A stretch of DNA of 64,000 nucleotides from Bifidobacterium sp. ESL0775. Lineage in GTDB: Bacteria; Actinomycetota; Actinomycetes; Actinomycetales; Bifidobacteriaceae. Shown here piece by piece: positions 10,752 through 20,343 of this stretch. The DNA lies in the NCBI RefSeq assembly GCF_029395475.1, contig NZ_CP113917.1, forward strand, positions 1,364,001-1,428,000, read 5' to 3'. The translations under genes were made by a program, and so were the position numbers. The notes beneath the pieces are model-generated. The model did not search any database and had not been told where the DNA came from. It saw only the letters and a program-made list of their open reading frames with translations. Numbering within the stretch: position 1 is the first letter of the stretch; every line of letters starts with the position of its first letter.

Positions 10752-11936
10752 TCAGCGCATGTGCTCAGGCCACGAATCAAGATAATTCTGGGCGTTGCGA
10801 CGCGTCTCCTCGACGCTGTCACCGCCGAATTTCTCAAGCACGAACTTCGCCAGTGTCAGACGCACCATCGCTTCGGCAACGACGGCAGCGGCCGGCACCG
10901 CGGTGGTGTCGGAACGTTGGTTGATGGCCTTGGCCTCATCGCCAGTGGCGACATCCACGGTGCGCAACGCACGCGGAATGGAAGGGATCGGCTTCATCGC
11001 GGCCCGCACACGAATCGGCTGGCCGTCGGACATGCCGCCTTCGGTGCCGCCGGAGCGGTTGGAATAGCGTTCGATATGGCCGTTGTCGTCCGTGAACATC
11101 TCGTCGTGCGCCTCGGAGCCGAACCGATCGGCCTCAAGGAACCCATCACCGACCTCGACGCCCTTCATGGCCTGGATGCCCATCAGTGCGCCGGCCAGCG
11201 CGGCATCAAGTCTGCGATCGCTTTCCACATATGTGCCCAATCCCGCAGGAACGCCGTAAGCGATGACCTCCACGACGCCACCAAGCGTGTCAGCGCGGGA
11301 CTTGGCCTCATCGATTTTGGCCATCATGCGCTTCTCGGCGTCCTTGTCGAGCGTGCGCACCGGCGAAGCGTCAAGCGCCTCAACATCCGCGGGCGTCGGC
11401 AGTGTGCTGGTATCGGCCTTTTCGCCACCCAGAGAAACAACGTGGGCAACGGTTCTGATGCCAACGGTTTGTTCCAAGAACTTCGCCGCCACTTCACCCA
11501 AAGCCACACGCGAAGCGGTCTCGCGGGCGCTGGAACGCTCGAGCGCGTTTCGGGCGTCATCGAAACCATACTTGCGCATGCCGGTCAGATCGGCATGGCC
11601 CGGACGCGGACGGGTCAGCGGCTCGTTGCGTCCTGTCGGCGGCAGTTCATGGTCAAGCGGATCGGCGCTCATCACTTCGGTCCACTTGGGCCATTCGGTG
11701 TTGGCGATCTCGATGGTCACCGGTGACCCCAGCGTCTTGCCATGGCGTACGCCGGTCAGCATCCGCACTTTGTCCTGCTCGAATTTCATGCGCGCCCCGC
11801 GGCCGTAGCCCAGACGCCGCCGCGCCAGCGCATCCACCACGTCCTGCGAGCGCACCTCCACGCCGGCCGGAAGCCCCTCGATCATCGCGACCAGCGCCTC
11901 ACCGTGCGACTCCCCCGCCGTCTGCCAACGCAACAT
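10752..11936 (-). CDS. aroC: Chorismate synthase
   Basis: A 394-residue chorismate synthase, the last shikimate step, using reduced FMN. The canonical N terminus [15 protein letters not shown] starts at ATG 11936 behind AAGGAGTAGGT, a near-ideal ribosome site. An ORF extending 29 codons upstream has no such site. Further motifs are [26 protein letters not shown] and [14 protein letters not shown]. First gene of the aroC-aroKB-aroQ cluster on the minus strand. Confidence 0.97.
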   Translation of the reverse strand: MLRWQTAGESHGEALVAMIEGLPAGVEVRSQDVVDALARRRLGYGRGARMKFEQDKVRMLTGVRHGKTLGSPVTIEIANTEWPKWTEVMSADPLDHELPPTGRNEPLTRPRPGHADLTGMRKYGFDDARNALERSSARETASRVALGEVAAKFLEQTVGIRTVAHVVSLGGEKADTSTLPTPADVEALDASPVRTLDKDAEKRMMAKIDEAKSRADTLGGVVEVIAYGVPAGLGTYVESDRRLDAALAGALMGIQAMKGVEVGDGFLEADRFGSEAHDEMFTDDNGHIERYSNRSGGTEGGMSDGQPIRVRAAMKPIPSIPRALRTVDVATGDEAKAINQRSDTTAVPAAAVVAEAMVRLTLAKFVLEKFGGDSVEETRRNAQNYLDSWPEHMR

Positions 11937-12047
11937 ACCTACTCCTTGCCGAACCTTGACGAATCGATTCACAAATTCAAACCTCGAAAAATCTTTAATT
12001 TTCCACGCTTTCGCGCTTTCCATTCGTCAAATCATGGATTTATCAAC

Positions 12048-12053
12048 TATCTT
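12048..12053 (+). promoter_or_regulatory. -10 element of an apparently leaderless prepilin peptidase mRNA
   Basis: TATCTT ends 6 bases before the ATG at 12060, and no ribosome site precedes that ATG. The transcript would then start at or next to the start codon. The -35 is weak. Confidence 0.4.
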
Positions 12054-12059
12054 ACCGAT

Positions 12060-12524
12060 ATGGCCTACATTGCTGTGCTTCCGAGTCTGATCTGCGGACT
12101 GGCGCTTGCCGTCGAAGACATCCGCCGTTTTCGCGTGCCCCGAACATGGGTCGCCCTCGGAGTCCTGATACAACTGGCGGTCTTTCTCGCGCTTGCCCTC
12201 ATCGAACGCAATCCCGTCAAAGTCCTGCTCCCCCTAGGATATGCGCTACTGTCAGCCGTAATCCAGTTCGTACTCTCCCGCCTGAAGCCCGGTGCCCTAG
12301 GATTCGGCGACGTCACCACATCATTCCTCATCGGCCTTGCCATAGGCTCATTCGGCCTGATGCCGTACCTCTACTGGTGGCTGCTCATGGGCGCCCTAGG
12401 ACTACTCTGGATTCCCCTCTATCCCCAGCTCGCCAAGCTCTCATCCTCTCCCTCGTCAAAAGCCCCGTTCGTCCCGGTAATAGTACCCTCCGCGATTATT
12501 GCCGTATTGTTGGCCGCTTTATAA
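12060..12524 (+). CDS. Type IV prepilin peptidase-like (A24, TadV/CpaA type)
   Basis: A 154-residue integral membrane protein with about five hydrophobic helices. Both aspartates of the A24 aspartic protease family are visible: D in AVEDIRRFRVP (about residue 20) and D in GALGFGDV, the GxGD motif (about 84). It lacks the N-terminal methylase domain of full-size PilD, as TadV/CpaA enzymes do. The likely role is cleavage of Flp/Tad or pseudopilin leader peptides. No pilin gene is in the window. The ATG at 12060 begins the conserved part; the ORF upstream overlaps aroC antisense and is not convincing. Confidence 0.82.
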   Translation: MAYIAVLPSLICGLALAVEDIRRFRVPRTWVALGVLIQLAVFLALALIERNPVKVLLPLGYALLSAVIQFVLSRLKPGALGFGDVTTSFLIGLAIGSFGLMPYLYWWLLMGALGLLWIPLYPQLAKLSSSPSSKAPFVPVIVPSAIIAVLLAAL

Positions 12525-12571
12525 TTATTTTGCGTTTCAGTTTCGGGTTTAGTTACGTTTCGTGGTTGGTC

Positions 12572-12660
12572 GTGGATTGGCGGGATATGTAATGCTTCGG
12601 CACCCTCAAGGCCGGTAGGCCAAGCTTTACGCCTCAGCATCACATATCCCGCTAATCCAC
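12572..12660 (-). repeat. Palindromic GGCC-core repeat, copy E3
   Basis: Arms 12572-12596 and 12636-12660 pair at 23 of 25 positions. The core is nearly identical to that of copy E2 in the other orientation. On the minus strand the left flank is ACATGAGTG and the right flank CGACCAACC, followed by CGAAACTGAAAC, matching the flanks of E4 and E5. It lies between convergent genes and faces away from E4. Confidence 0.85.
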
Positions 12661-12721
12661 TCATGTTGCTCAATTACCTTACGAAATTTAGCAAGACCGT
12701 TTTCTTTTAATCGTTACATAA

Positions 12722-12810
12722 GCAGGTTTGGCGGGATATGCGATGTTCTGGCGTAGGCTTGGCCGAACGGCCTTGAGTGTCCAGAACATTGTATATCCCG
12801 CCAAACCTGC
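12722..12810 (+). repeat. Palindromic GGCC-core repeat, copy E4
   Basis: Arms 12722-12751 and 12781-12810 pair at 28 of 30 positions; both exceptions are G-U wobbles on the plus strand. The core 12752-12780 is identical, base for base, to that of E5 29 kb away. Left flank ACATAAGC, right flank GACCAACCGC and then ACGAAACTGAAC. With E3 it forms a divergent pair 61 bp apart. Confidence 0.88.
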
Positions 12811-12877
12811 GACCAACCGCTTATAGCAACTGAAGTACGAAACTGAACCATAGAGGGCAAAAAATATAAAAAACAAC

Positions 12878-14062
12878 TCAGTTGGCGTTGGGGTTTTGGG
12901 TCTTGTATTCCTGACGGATCTGGTTGAATTCATCTTGGGTGGCGACGAACTTGGTCTCGCCGGTCTGCAGGTTCGTGGTGACGAAATAGAGCCAATTGCC
13001 AGGGGTCGGATTCATCGCGGCCTTGATGGCCTCGTCTCCCGGGGAACTGATTGGCGTGGGCGGCAGACCCTTGTTGATACGTGTGTTATAGGGGTTGGAA
13101 GCGTTGTTCAGCATGGCGTTGGTCAGTTGGCTCGCCTTCACATTAACCCCGTAGGCGACGGTGCTATCCATGCCCAAGACCATGCCTTGGTTCAGACGGT
13201 TGACGATGACGCGCGCGACCTTGCCGTAGTATTCCGAATGGTTGACTTCAGATTCGGCGATCGAGGCCATGTTGAGGATGGTCTCGCGCTGGGATCCTGT
13301 CGGCACCTGCAATTCATTGAGTTTCTCGACACGCTTGTCAACGATCGACTTCAAAATCGACGCAGCGGTGCTGCCCTTCTTTTTGACATCGTAGATGCCT
13401 GGCTGCAGCCAGCCTTCGAATTTGCCTCCGGCTTCGGCTGGAAGAATGCCTTGTCCGCCACCGTTGACCACCGCGTCGAACTGTGACTTGTCGATGCCGG
13501 AAAGCTGCACCGCCTCGGCTATGATCTCCGAGCTGCGTTCACCGGCCTTGACTTCAAGGAAACCGGTCGCCTTGGTCCGATCGGAGAGGATTTTCACCAC
13601 GTCGACGGAAGACATGTGTTTTTTGAGCTGGTACATGCCCGGATACAGCGTGCTGTTGTTGGCCGCCACGGTGCTCGCGAACGTATCCGCGTTCTTGACG
13701 ACGCCGGCTTTGGCCAGATGAGTCCCGATGGAGGCGACACCTTCACCGGTCTCGACGGTGAACCAGACTTTGCCGGTTCCAGGCCCCGGATAATCGGTGG
13801 AAACGTTCTGGGAATTGTCATCGAAATGATGGACCACGGCCCTTACACCGAAGAAACCACCACATCCCACGATCAGCACGACAACTGCGACGATGGCCGC
13901 GATGGCAAACTGCCGGTGACGCTGGCGACGCTGGCGTTGACGCCGTTGGCGCATCTCGTGACGGGACTTGGGAGGTTTCGGGGGTTGGGCATCAGAAGAG
14001 GAGCCGGTGGAATCCACCCACTCGGCGTTCGTGTCGAAAAGCTCATTGAAGTCTTCTGGCAT
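12878..14062 (-). CDS. mltG: Endolytic murein transglycosylase MltG
   Basis: A 394-residue membrane-anchored enzyme that cuts nascent peptidoglycan glycan strands and so limits their length. A basic cytosolic tail (residues 1-50, Arg/Gln-rich) precedes one membrane helix (about 52-74, FAIAAIVAVVVLIVG). The extracellular YceG domain follows, with the catalytic Glu in NMASIAESE and the conserved PYNTRINKGLPPTPISSPG. Length is normal for actinobacterial MltG. It follows ruvX by 24 bp, the usual alaS-ruvX-mltG order. Confidence 0.95.
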   Translation of the reverse strand: MPEDFNELFDTNAEWVDSTGSSSDAQPPKPPKSRHEMRQRRQRQRRQRHRQFAIAAIVAVVVLIVGCGGFFGVRAVVHHFDDNSQNVSTDYPGPGTGKVWFTVETGEGVASIGTHLAKAGVVKNADTFASTVAANNSTLYPGMYQLKKHMSSVDVVKILSDRTKATGFLEVKAGERSSEIIAEAVQLSGIDKSQFDAVVNGGGQGILPAEAGGKFEGWLQPGIYDVKKKGSTAASILKSIVDKRVEKLNELQVPTGSQRETILNMASIAESEVNHSEYYGKVARVIVNRLNQGMVLGMDSTVAYGVNVKASQLTNAMLNNASNPYNTRINKGLPPTPISSPGDEAIKAAMNPTPGNWLYFVTTNLQTGETKFVATQDEFNQIRQEYKTQNPNAN

Positions 14063-14086
14063 GAATTCCTCTCCGCTTCAGAATCG

Positions 14087-14542
14087 TCAGTCGCGTTTAT
14101 CCAAAGCCGACTGAAGGATGACAACCGCCGACTGCTGGTCCACCACCGGCCTGTGTTTTCTGCTCTGAACACTGGCTTGGCTCAATTGGTGGTGCGCGCT
14201 CACCGTGGTGAGGCGCTCGTCCTGAAGTACTATTTCAGGAACCTTGTCTATTTTATATTCCCCACTCTGGACGGCAACCTCAAGACGTTTGGAGAGATTG
14301 GCCGCCCAACGTCTGGCTTTTTTGGCGCTTTTGCCGGCTTCGCCACTCAACAGCAGCGGCAGTCCCACGACCACCCGATCGATATCGGCATGGTCGTCGA
14401 TGAAATCCACGACCTCATCGAGCGCTCGGAACGAATCGCCGTTGGCTTGGATGTTGCCTTCCGGGTGTGCGAAGGAGAGCTCAAGGTCGCTCAAAGCCAA
14501 GCCGACCCTGGCGTCTCCCAAATCCACGCCCAGCCAAGTCAT
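14087..14542 (-). CDS. ruvX: RuvX/YqgF pre-16S rRNA nuclease, Holliday-junction resolvase fold
   Basis: A 151-residue RNase H-fold protein. The first acidic motif is WLGVDLGDARVGLALSD (2-18), followed by VVGLPLLLSGEAGKSA and the acidic DERLTTVSAHH near residue 109. The family processes the 5' end of 16S rRNA precursor and was first annotated as a junction resolvase. It lies 8 bp after alaS and upstream of mltG, a conserved bacterial arrangement. Confidence 0.94.
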   Translation of the reverse strand: MTWLGVDLGDARVGLALSDLELSFAHPEGNIQANGDSFRALDEVVDFIDDHADIDRVVVGLPLLLSGEAGKSAKKARRWAANLSKRLEVAVQSGEYKIDKVPEIVLQDERLTTVSAHHQLSQASVQSRKHRPVVDQQSAVVILQSALDKRD

Positions 14543-14550
14543 AGACGGTT

Positions 14551-17232
14551 TCAGTCCTTGCGCACGGCCTGGCGCAGGGCCTTCAACGCCTCGTCGATCT
14601 TGGAGGCATCGGCTCCGCCACCTTGGGCGAAGTCGGGCTTGCCACCGCCACCACCGCCGAGCACCTTGGAAGCCACACGGACGAGGTCACCGGCCTTGAA
14701 GCCAGCCTTGCGGGCGTCGTCATTGGTGGCGACGGCGACCATTGGCTTGCCTTGCTCGTTGACACCGGAAAGCGCGATGACCGCGGACTTCTTGTCGCCG
14801 ATCTTGGCGCGGATATCCATCACGGTCTTGCGCAACGCATCGAAGGAACCGAAATGGCCGACATTCGAAGCGACCAGCTCCACGGGGGCATCCCCATCGG
14901 CTTCCGCCTGCGCGATCAAGCCAGGCACCGCGGCCTCGAGCTGGGATTCGTAGAGCACGTTCAAACGCTGGTCGGCCTCCTTGACCTTGGATTCAAGGGC
15001 AAGCACGCGGTCACGCAGCTCCTCGGGACGGACCTTGAGCTCATCGGCCAGGCCGGAGACGGTCTTGTGCTGCTCGTCGTTGAATTCGTAGGCCTTCTTG
15101 CCCATGAACGCCTCGATACGACGGACGCCGGAACCAACCGAAGACTCGGAGGTGATGACGAATTCGCCGATCTTGCCAGTAGCGTCAAGGTGGGTGCCGC
15201 CGCAGAGCTCACGGCTCCACGCGTCCTCACCGATGGTCACCACACGCACACGGTCGCCGTATTTCTCACCGAAGAGGTGCATGGAACCAAGTTTGATGGC
15301 GTCCTTGTAATCCATCTCCACCATGGTGACCGGCAGATCGTCGCAGGCGCGCTGGACGACGCGGGCTTCGACCTGGTCGATCTGTTCGCGTGTCATGGCG
15401 GTGGGCCACTGGAAGTCAAAGTGCAGGTAATCGGGGGCAACGAGCGAGCCACGCTGGGTCGCCTGCTCGCCGAGCACCTCGCGCAACGCCTTGTGCAGCA
15501 TGTGCGTGGCGGTGTGGGAACGTGCCAGGCCGCGACGACGCTCCTCGTCGATCGTGGCGTTGACCTTCTCTCCGACGCTGAGCTTGCCTTCGGTGAGCCG
15601 GCAACTGTGCACAATCAGATCCTTGATCGGCTTCTGCACGTCGTCGACCTCGAGCACGGCGCCGTCATCGGAAATCATCTCGCCTTCGTCGGCCAGCTGG
15701 CCGCCTTGCTCCGCGTAGAACGGAGTGCGGTCGAGCACAATCTCGACGTTGGCCGGCCCTTCGACGCTTTGGACGCTGCCTTTGCCTTCCACGAAGATGC
15801 CGAGGATGGTAGAACGGCTGGAATGGTCCTTGTAACCAAGGAATTCAATCGGATTCTTGAGCGTCTTCTTGAAGTCGTCGTACACGCTGACGTCCACGTT
15901 GTGACGCTTCTTCAGCGCGTCGGCGCGGGCGCGGGACTTCTGCTCGTCCATCAGCTCCTCGAAGCCCTTCTTATCGACCTTGACACCCTGTTCACCGGCG
16001 ATCTCAAGCGTGAGCTCGATCGGGAAGCCGTAGGTGTCGTGCAGTGTGAAGGCGTCCTTGCCGGAGACCTCGCCGTTCTCGGACTTCTTGGCCTTCTTGA
16101 CGGCGGTATCGAGGATGGTCGTGCCGTTTTCAAGCGTGCGCCGGAACGCATCCTCCTCGCCGTAAGCGGCCTCGGAAACGTCGTGGAACGTGTCGTTGAG
16201 CTCCGGATAGCTCGGGACCATCGCGTCCTTGGACACGGGGAACAGCGTGGGCAGCACAGGCTCGTTGACACCGAGCATCTTCATCGAGCGCACGGTACGG
16301 CGCAGCAGGCGGCGCAGCACATAGCCGCGGCCGACGTTGCTCGGGCGCACGCCGTCGCTCATGATCATCAAAGCCGAACGCACATGGTCGGCCACGACGC
16401 GGAAGCGGACATCGGATTCCTGGTCCTCGCCGTACTTGTGGCCGGAGATTTTCTCAGCTGCTTCGATGACGGGATAAATTTCATCGGTTTCGTAAATGTT
16501 TTGCTTGCCCTGCAGGAGATAGGCCACACGCTCCAAACCGGCACCGGTATCGATGTTCTTGTGCTCGAGCTCGCCGACGATGTGCAGGTCGGTCTTGGAC
16601 TTGACGTTGTCTACAGCGTAGTTCTCGAAGACCAAGTCCCAGATCTCGATGTAGCGGTTGTCGTCGGCGCTGGGGCCGCCTTCCTTGCCATACTTCGGGC
16701 CGCGGTCGACGTAGATTTCGGAGCACGGGCCGCCAGGGCCGGGGCCGCCGGTGGTCCAGAAGTTGTCTTCCATGCCGAGGATTTCCATGTGCTCGGGGTT
16801 CATGCCCTCGTTGACCCACAGGGAGCGCGCCTCGTCGTCATCGGTGTAGGTGGTGACCCACAGCGTGTCCGGATCGAAACCCAGGCCGCCCTCGCTCTGC
16901 GGGGTGGTCAGCAGATCCCATGCGTAATGGATGGCCTCGGCCTTGAAGTAGTCGCCGAAGGAGAAGTTGCCGAGCATCTGGAAGAAGGTGCCGTGGCGGG
17001 TGGTCTTGCCGACTTCGTCGATGTCAAGGGTGCGCACGCACTTCTGGTTGGAAGTCACACGCCTGCTTGGTGGGGTCTGCTCACCCAAGAGATAAGGAAT
17101 GAACGGCACCATGCCGGCGATGGTGAACAACGTCGTGGGGTTCGGCGAGATCAAAGACGCCGAAGGAAGAACCAGATGGCCCTGCTTCTCAAAATAGGTT
17201 TGGAACCGGCTGGCGATTTCAGAGGTGCGCAT
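14551..17232 (-). CDS. alaS: Alanyl-tRNA synthetase
   Basis: A ~893-residue class II synthetase that charges tRNA-Ala. The catalytic domain begins at [19 protein letters not shown]. The editing domain carries the zinc-type motif [11 protein letters not shown] together with [10 protein letters not shown], and the DHHA1-type C-Ala region ends with [15 protein letters not shown]. The ATG at 17232 is chosen because GGAGCAGCAAGAAGC precedes it and family members begin there. A 10-codon upstream extension is less likely. No T-box-like leader is visible upstream. Confidence 0.97.
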   Translation of the reverse strand: MRTSEIASRFQTYFEKQGHLVLPSASLISPNPTTLFTIAGMVPFIPYLLGEQTPPSRRVTSNQKCVRTLDIDEVGKTTRHGTFFQMLGNFSFGDYFKAEAIHYAWDLLTTPQSEGGLGFDPDTLWVTTYTDDDEARSLWVNEGMNPEHMEILGMEDNFWTTGGPGPGGPCSEIYVDRGPKYGKEGGPSADDNRYIEIWDLVFENYAVDNVKSKTDLHIVGELEHKNIDTGAGLERVAYLLQGKQNIYETDEIYPVIEAAEKISGHKYGEDQESDVRFRVVADHVRSALMIMSDGVRPSNVGRGYVLRRLLRRTVRSMKMLGVNEPVLPTLFPVSKDAMVPSYPELNDTFHDVSEAAYGEEDAFRRTLENGTTILDTAVKKAKKSENGEVSGKDAFTLHDTYGFPIELTLEIAGEQGVKVDKKGFEELMDEQKSRARADALKKRHNVDVSVYDDFKKTLKNPIEFLGYKDHSSRSTILGIFVEGKGSVQSVEGPANVEIVLDRTPFYAEQGGQLADEGEMISDDGAVLEVDDVQKPIKDLIVHSCRLTEGKLSVGEKVNATIDEERRRGLARSHTATHMLHKALREVLGEQATQRGSLVAPDYLHFDFQWPTAMTREQIDQVEARVVQRACDDLPVTMVEMDYKDAIKLGSMHLFGEKYGDRVRVVTIGEDAWSRELCGGTHLDATGKIGEFVITSESSVGSGVRRIEAFMGKKAYEFNDEQHKTVSGLADELKVRPEELRDRVLALESKVKEADQRLNVLYESQLEAAVPGLIAQAEADGDAPVELVASNVGHFGSFDALRKTVMDIRAKIGDKKSAVIALSGVNEQGKPMVAVATNDDARKAGFKAGDLVRVASKVLGGGGGGKPDFAQGGGADASKIDEALKALRQAVRKD

Positions 17233-17441
17233 GCTTCTTGCTGCTCCTTGCTTCACTCGCAACGCAATGCTGCGATACTGCTTATCAAATGTAAAAACTA
17301 AAACGTCACTATTGGAAACCGATGATTCGATTCCATTGTCCCGAAAGATTCATTTAGGAATTCCGGTTAATCGAATTGTTGATGACATTCGCACCAAACA
17401 AACGGCTTCGAACTCCCTGTCTCAATCAACAGATCAGCAAG

Positions 17442-17678
17442 TCAGCCAAGCTTGTCGGCGTATTGGGAGTTGAGTTCCTCTTCGCGGGCGATACGGGTGG
17501 CATTGAACTCATCGAACAAACCACGCAACGAACGCTGCATGACATGGTCCTGGTCGGGGCCGAGCACGAACTGACGCGCCTTGTCAGGCGTGTTGGCGCG
17601 TACGTAGGCCTCAGCCTTCGATACGGCGACCACTCCGATGACGACACCAAGCGACACCCAGAATATTCGTTTGACCAT
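17442..17678 (-). CDS. Small membrane-anchored protein of unknown function
   Basis: A 78-residue protein with one N-terminal helix (IFWVSLGVVIGVVAV, about 5-19) and a charged, helical tail. It starts 2 bases after the end of the DUF948 gene, so the two are probably co-translated. Similar small proteins next to DUF948 and alaS genes occur in actinobacteria, but the function is unknown. ATG 17678 is preceded by the GGAGTAACG ribosome site inside the upstream gene end. Confidence 0.8.
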   Translation of the reverse strand: MVKRIFWVSLGVVIGVVAVSKAEAYVRANTPDKARQFVLGPDQDHVMQRSLRGLFDEFNATRIAREEELNSQYADKLG

Positions 17679-17680
17679 CG

Positions 17681-18106
17681 TTACTCCTTGCCGCTTCTGG
17701 CCTTGGAGGCCGCCGCCTTGGGCCTACCGGCCTCTCCCGCCGGAGCCGCTCCTTTGTTATCCATGAAGCTTTTCGCGGTGGATTTCAAAGCGTAGAAGGA
17801 CGACGCCAGCTTGATGACCGGCTTACCCAGGAACGAACCATAAAGGTCGGTCAACGCGCCGATGTTTCCGGCCGTGGTCGAAGCAGCGGAGGAAATCTTG
17901 TTGACATCCTCAAGCGACTTGTTGACCTGACGGACCGTGGTCACGCCTTCGTCAAGCGCCGGGATGGCATGGTCGCCGGAATCCTTGACGGTCTGCGCGA
18001 GCTGGTCGAACAGCTTGCCCAACCTGACGAGCGGATAAATCAGGAAACCGGCCAGCACAGCGAACGCTATGGCGGCGATGAGCCCTGCGATGTCTCCAAT
18101 ACTCAT
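17681..18106 (-). CDS. DUF948-family membrane protein
   Basis: A 141-residue protein with an N-terminal membrane helix (GLIAAIAFAVLAGFLIYPLV, 8-27). A helical region typical of DUF948 (general stress, methyl-accepting-like coil) follows, with a lysine/alanine-rich tail. The gene is first in a minus-strand run into the 78-residue protein and alaS. The biochemical role is unknown; membrane-associated coil proteins of this family are linked to stress or envelope functions only by context. Confidence 0.85.
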   Translation of the reverse strand: MSIGDIAGLIAAIAFAVLAGFLIYPLVRLGKLFDQLAQTVKDSGDHAIPALDEGVTTVRQVNKSLEDVNKISSAASTTAGNIGALTDLYGSFLGKPVIKLASSFYALKSTAKSFMDNKGAAPAGEAGRPKAAASKARSGKE

Positions 18107-18192
18107 GTAAGCCTCTTTCCCTTCAAAGCCTTGACGTTTTCACACATATAAAGCCCAAGGTTACCCAACGCCCGCGACGCTGAAGCCTTGGA

Positions 18193-18867
18193 TCATTGAT
18201 TGTAGGAGACGACCGTCACCGCGCTCCCGATTGGCTTGCTGGTGTCGAAATCAAGCGAGGTGACACTGCCGTTCGCCGGGCGTTCGGAGAGATCGTAGCC
18301 CGGGCCCGCGAAACGGTGCATGAGGCTCAGCAACGTGTTGCCGTGCGAGATCTGCAGGACATCGTCGCCGTCCTTGAGCGTGGGGTTCGAGGCGATAAGC
18401 GCGAAACCGCCCTCGACACGCTTCCAGTATTCATCGTCGCTTTCGGCGTCGTGGAACGGATCGGCCTCCTTGAGAAAGTCCCTGGTCTCCTTGAGACCAT
18501 ATTTTTCGACGATCTCATTGTAGGTCTTGGCACCGTGCGGGGCCCCGGCGGCCCACCAGGCCACGTTCATGTCCTGGCCTTCGAAATAGCCATAGAACTG
18601 CTCGCGGAAGTGCATGTCCGCAATCAATTCCGGGCGCCTGTGCCCAGCCTGCTCGTTGATGTCGAGAATCCGCGCGGCGCTCTGCTCGGCTCGGGTGGTA
18701 TCGGAACAATACGCGGCGGCGAAATCGAAACCTTCAAGCTTCGCGCCTGCCTTGTCGGCATCGGCCAGTCCGGAGGCCGTCAACGGGGAATTCGACCAAC
18801 CTTGCAGACGATTGTAACGGTTGTAATAGGTCTGCCCATGGCGGACCAAGTGAAGATGCAACAACAT
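18193..18867 (-). CDS. Histidine phosphatase superfamily (phosphoglycerate mutase-like)
   Basis: A ~224-residue branch 1 histidine phosphatase. The nucleophilic motif is HLVRHGQTYYNR near the N terminus, and the second His is in QISHGNTLL. Substrate is unknown; family members range from mutases to phosphatases of sugar or nucleotide phosphates. The ATG at 18867 fits the family start. GATAAT lies 6 bases upstream, so the mRNA may be leaderless. An ATG 8 codons upstream (18891) is the alternative. Confidence 0.88.
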   Translation of the reverse strand: MLLHLHLVRHGQTYYNRYNRLQGWSNSPLTASGLADADKAGAKLEGFDFAAAYCSDTTRAEQSAARILDINEQAGHRRPELIADMHFREQFYGYFEGQDMNVAWWAAGAPHGAKTYNEIVEKYGLKETRDFLKEADPFHDAESDDEYWKRVEGGFALIASNPTLKDGDDVLQISHGNTLLSLMHRFAGPGYDLSERPANGSVTSLDFDTSKPIGSAVTVVSYNQ

Positions 18868-18873
18868 GGCTCC

Positions 18874-18879
18874 ATTATC
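18874..18879 (-). promoter_or_regulatory. Extended -10 of an apparently leaderless phosphatase mRNA
   Basis: On the minus strand TGCGATAAT lies 6 bases before ATG 18867. The TGn extension favours a real promoter. The GGAG between them is too close to the ATG to act as a ribosome site. Confidence 0.4.
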
Positions 18880-18977
18880 GCACAGCGCCATGTCTCATGA
18901 TGCGAGCCGCGGTTCCTTGTTGTTCAGGTGTTCTCCTATCGTTGAACTGTATTTGAAATGCCACGAAAGGAGAAGTC

Positions 18978-19037
18978 ATGATATATCCGTCATCACCGCT
19001 CTCGTCGCATTTCGATTGGCGTGGCTGGCGTAGCTAA
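18978..19037 (+). CDS. Trp-containing leader peptide upstream of the ABC importer
   Basis: A 19-codon ORF: MIYPSSPLSSHFDWRGWRS then TAA. AAAGGAG lies 6 bases upstream, a much better ribosome site than that of the next gene. Two TGG codons sit at positions 14 and 17, just before the stop, the usual place in Trp attenuation leaders. The peptide lies 217 bp upstream of a TrpX-family ABC importer, whose relatives in other bacteria take up tryptophan. I infer that ribosome stalling at the TGG codons reports tryptophan shortage. CTGGCG (19025-19030) can pair with TGCCAG further down, but I cannot resolve a full attenuator. Confidence 0.6.
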   Translation: MIYPSSPLSSHFDWRGWRS

Positions 19038-19070
19038 TTCAAGCAATGAAGCAAACCAGAATTTAATATG

Positions 19071-19190
19071 TGCCTTGCCAGGCGTCATTTATTTGTTGTA
19101 AGAATAGAACCTTCGTGGCGAATTCCGCATGTATGAATGTGTCAATCAATGTCAACGTGTGATATCGGCTTGATTCGCTGATATGCCGAT
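19071..19190 (+). promoter_or_regulatory. Possible attenuator region between leader peptide and trpX-like gene
   Basis: GCCT-TGCC-AGGC near 19073-19084 is a short GC hairpin followed by a T-rich stretch (GTCATTTATTTGTTG). Its loop side can alternatively pair with the second Trp-codon region of the leader ORF. A second stem, TATCGGC with GCCGATA, lies near 19165-19193. The stems are short, so the assignment is tentative. Confidence 0.3.
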
Positions 19191-19254
19191 ACATTGACCA
19201 TGCACCCCACTTGGCGCAAGGACGGACAATCAATCGAAAGAGCAAGAGAACATC

Positions 19255-20343
19255 ATGAGCAACGACAAACCACAGGCGGCACACGGCAAAGCGCTGACCG
19301 CGACCATCATCGTCATCGCCCTCATCCTCGTGGGTGGATTCACCTACGAACTGGGCAGACGCGCCGGCATCAAGGAAGCGACCGGCGGCAAGGCCACCAG
19401 CCAGACGGTGCAATCGTCGGCCGCCAAAGGCGGCATGAAACGCGTCGGCATCCTCCAATATGTCAGCCATCCGGCGCTCGACCAGATCCACAAAGGCGTG
19501 GTCGACGAGCTCAAAAAGGAAGGCTTCGTTGACGGCAAGAACATACAGATCCTCGACCAGAACGGACAGGCCGACCAAAGCAAGCTCGCCACGATGAGCG
19601 AGCAACTGGTCAACAAGAAATCCGATGTGTTGGTCGGCATCGCCACCCCCGCCGCACAGGCACTGGCCAACGCCACAAGCACCACCCCGATCGTGCTCGG
19701 CGCGGTCACCGATCCCGTCGCCGCAGGGTTGGTGAAGGACATGAAGGCCCCTGGAAAGAACATCACCGGCGTTTCCGACCAGCCGCCGGTCGCCGCGGAA
19801 ATCAAGCTCGGCAAGCAGCTGATGCCACAGGCCAAGACGGTCGGCATGCTTTACTCCTCCACCGAGGACAATTCCAAGTCGCAGGTCGAGACCGCCACCA
19901 AGGCGGCCACGGAACTCGGGCTGCAGGTCAAGAAGTTCGCGGTGCCGTCCAGCAACGAGATCGCCCAGACCGTGCAGGTGATGAGCGACCAGTGCGACTT
20001 CATCTACACCCCGCTTGACAACACCATCGCCAACGCCATGCCCACCGTGACGCAGGAAGCCAACAAGAAGAAGCGGCCGGTGATCAATTCCGTAGACACG
20101 ATGGTCAAGCAGGGCGGACTGGCCACCATCGGCGTCAACCAATACCAGCTGGGGATCCAGACCGGCAAGATGGCGGCGAACATCCTCAAAGGCAAGAGCA
20201 AGCCGGCCACCACCCCCGTCTACACCTTCACCACCGGCGACACGATCATCAACAAGGAGCAGGCGCAGCTGCTCGGCATCACCATCCCCGACGACCTGAT
20301 GAAGAACGCGAAACTCGTCAGCACGGAGGTCGGCAAGCAATGA
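19255..20343 (+). CDS. ABC importer substrate-binding protein, TrpX family (ABC_sub_bind)
   Basis: A 362-residue protein with an N-terminal membrane anchor (TATIIVIALILVGGF, about 15-29) and no lipobox Cys. The binding domain starts at KRVGILQYVSHPALDQIHKGV, the hallmark of this family, and continues through GATTDP-like GAVTDPVAAGLVKD. Homologues in the trpXYZ systems bind tryptophan or other aromatic ligands; the substrate here is inferred from family and from the Trp leader peptide. Its stop overlaps the permease start by 4 bases. The next two genes complete the importer. Confidence 0.85.
   Translation: MSNDKPQAAHGKALTATIIVIALILVGGFTYELGRRAGIKEATGGKATSQTVQSSAAKGGMKRVGILQYVSHPALDQIHKGVVDELKKEGFVDGKNIQILDQNGQADQSKLATMSEQLVNKKSDVLVGIATPAAQALANATSTTPIVLGAVTDPVAAGLVKDMKAPGKNITGVSDQPPVAAEIKLGKQLMPQAKTVGMLYSSTEDNSKSQVETATKAATELGLQVKKFAVPSSNEIAQTVQVMSDQCDFIYTPLDNTIANAMPTVTQEANKKKRPVINSVDTMVKQGGLATIGVNQYQLGIQTGKMAANILKGKSKPATTPVYTFTTGDTIINKEQAQLLGITIPDDLMKNAKLVSTEVGKQ

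Noticed and set aside
17233..17441. T-box leader upstream of alaS
   Set aside because: No T-box sequence, no specifier-loop layout and no terminator/antiterminator pair is visible.
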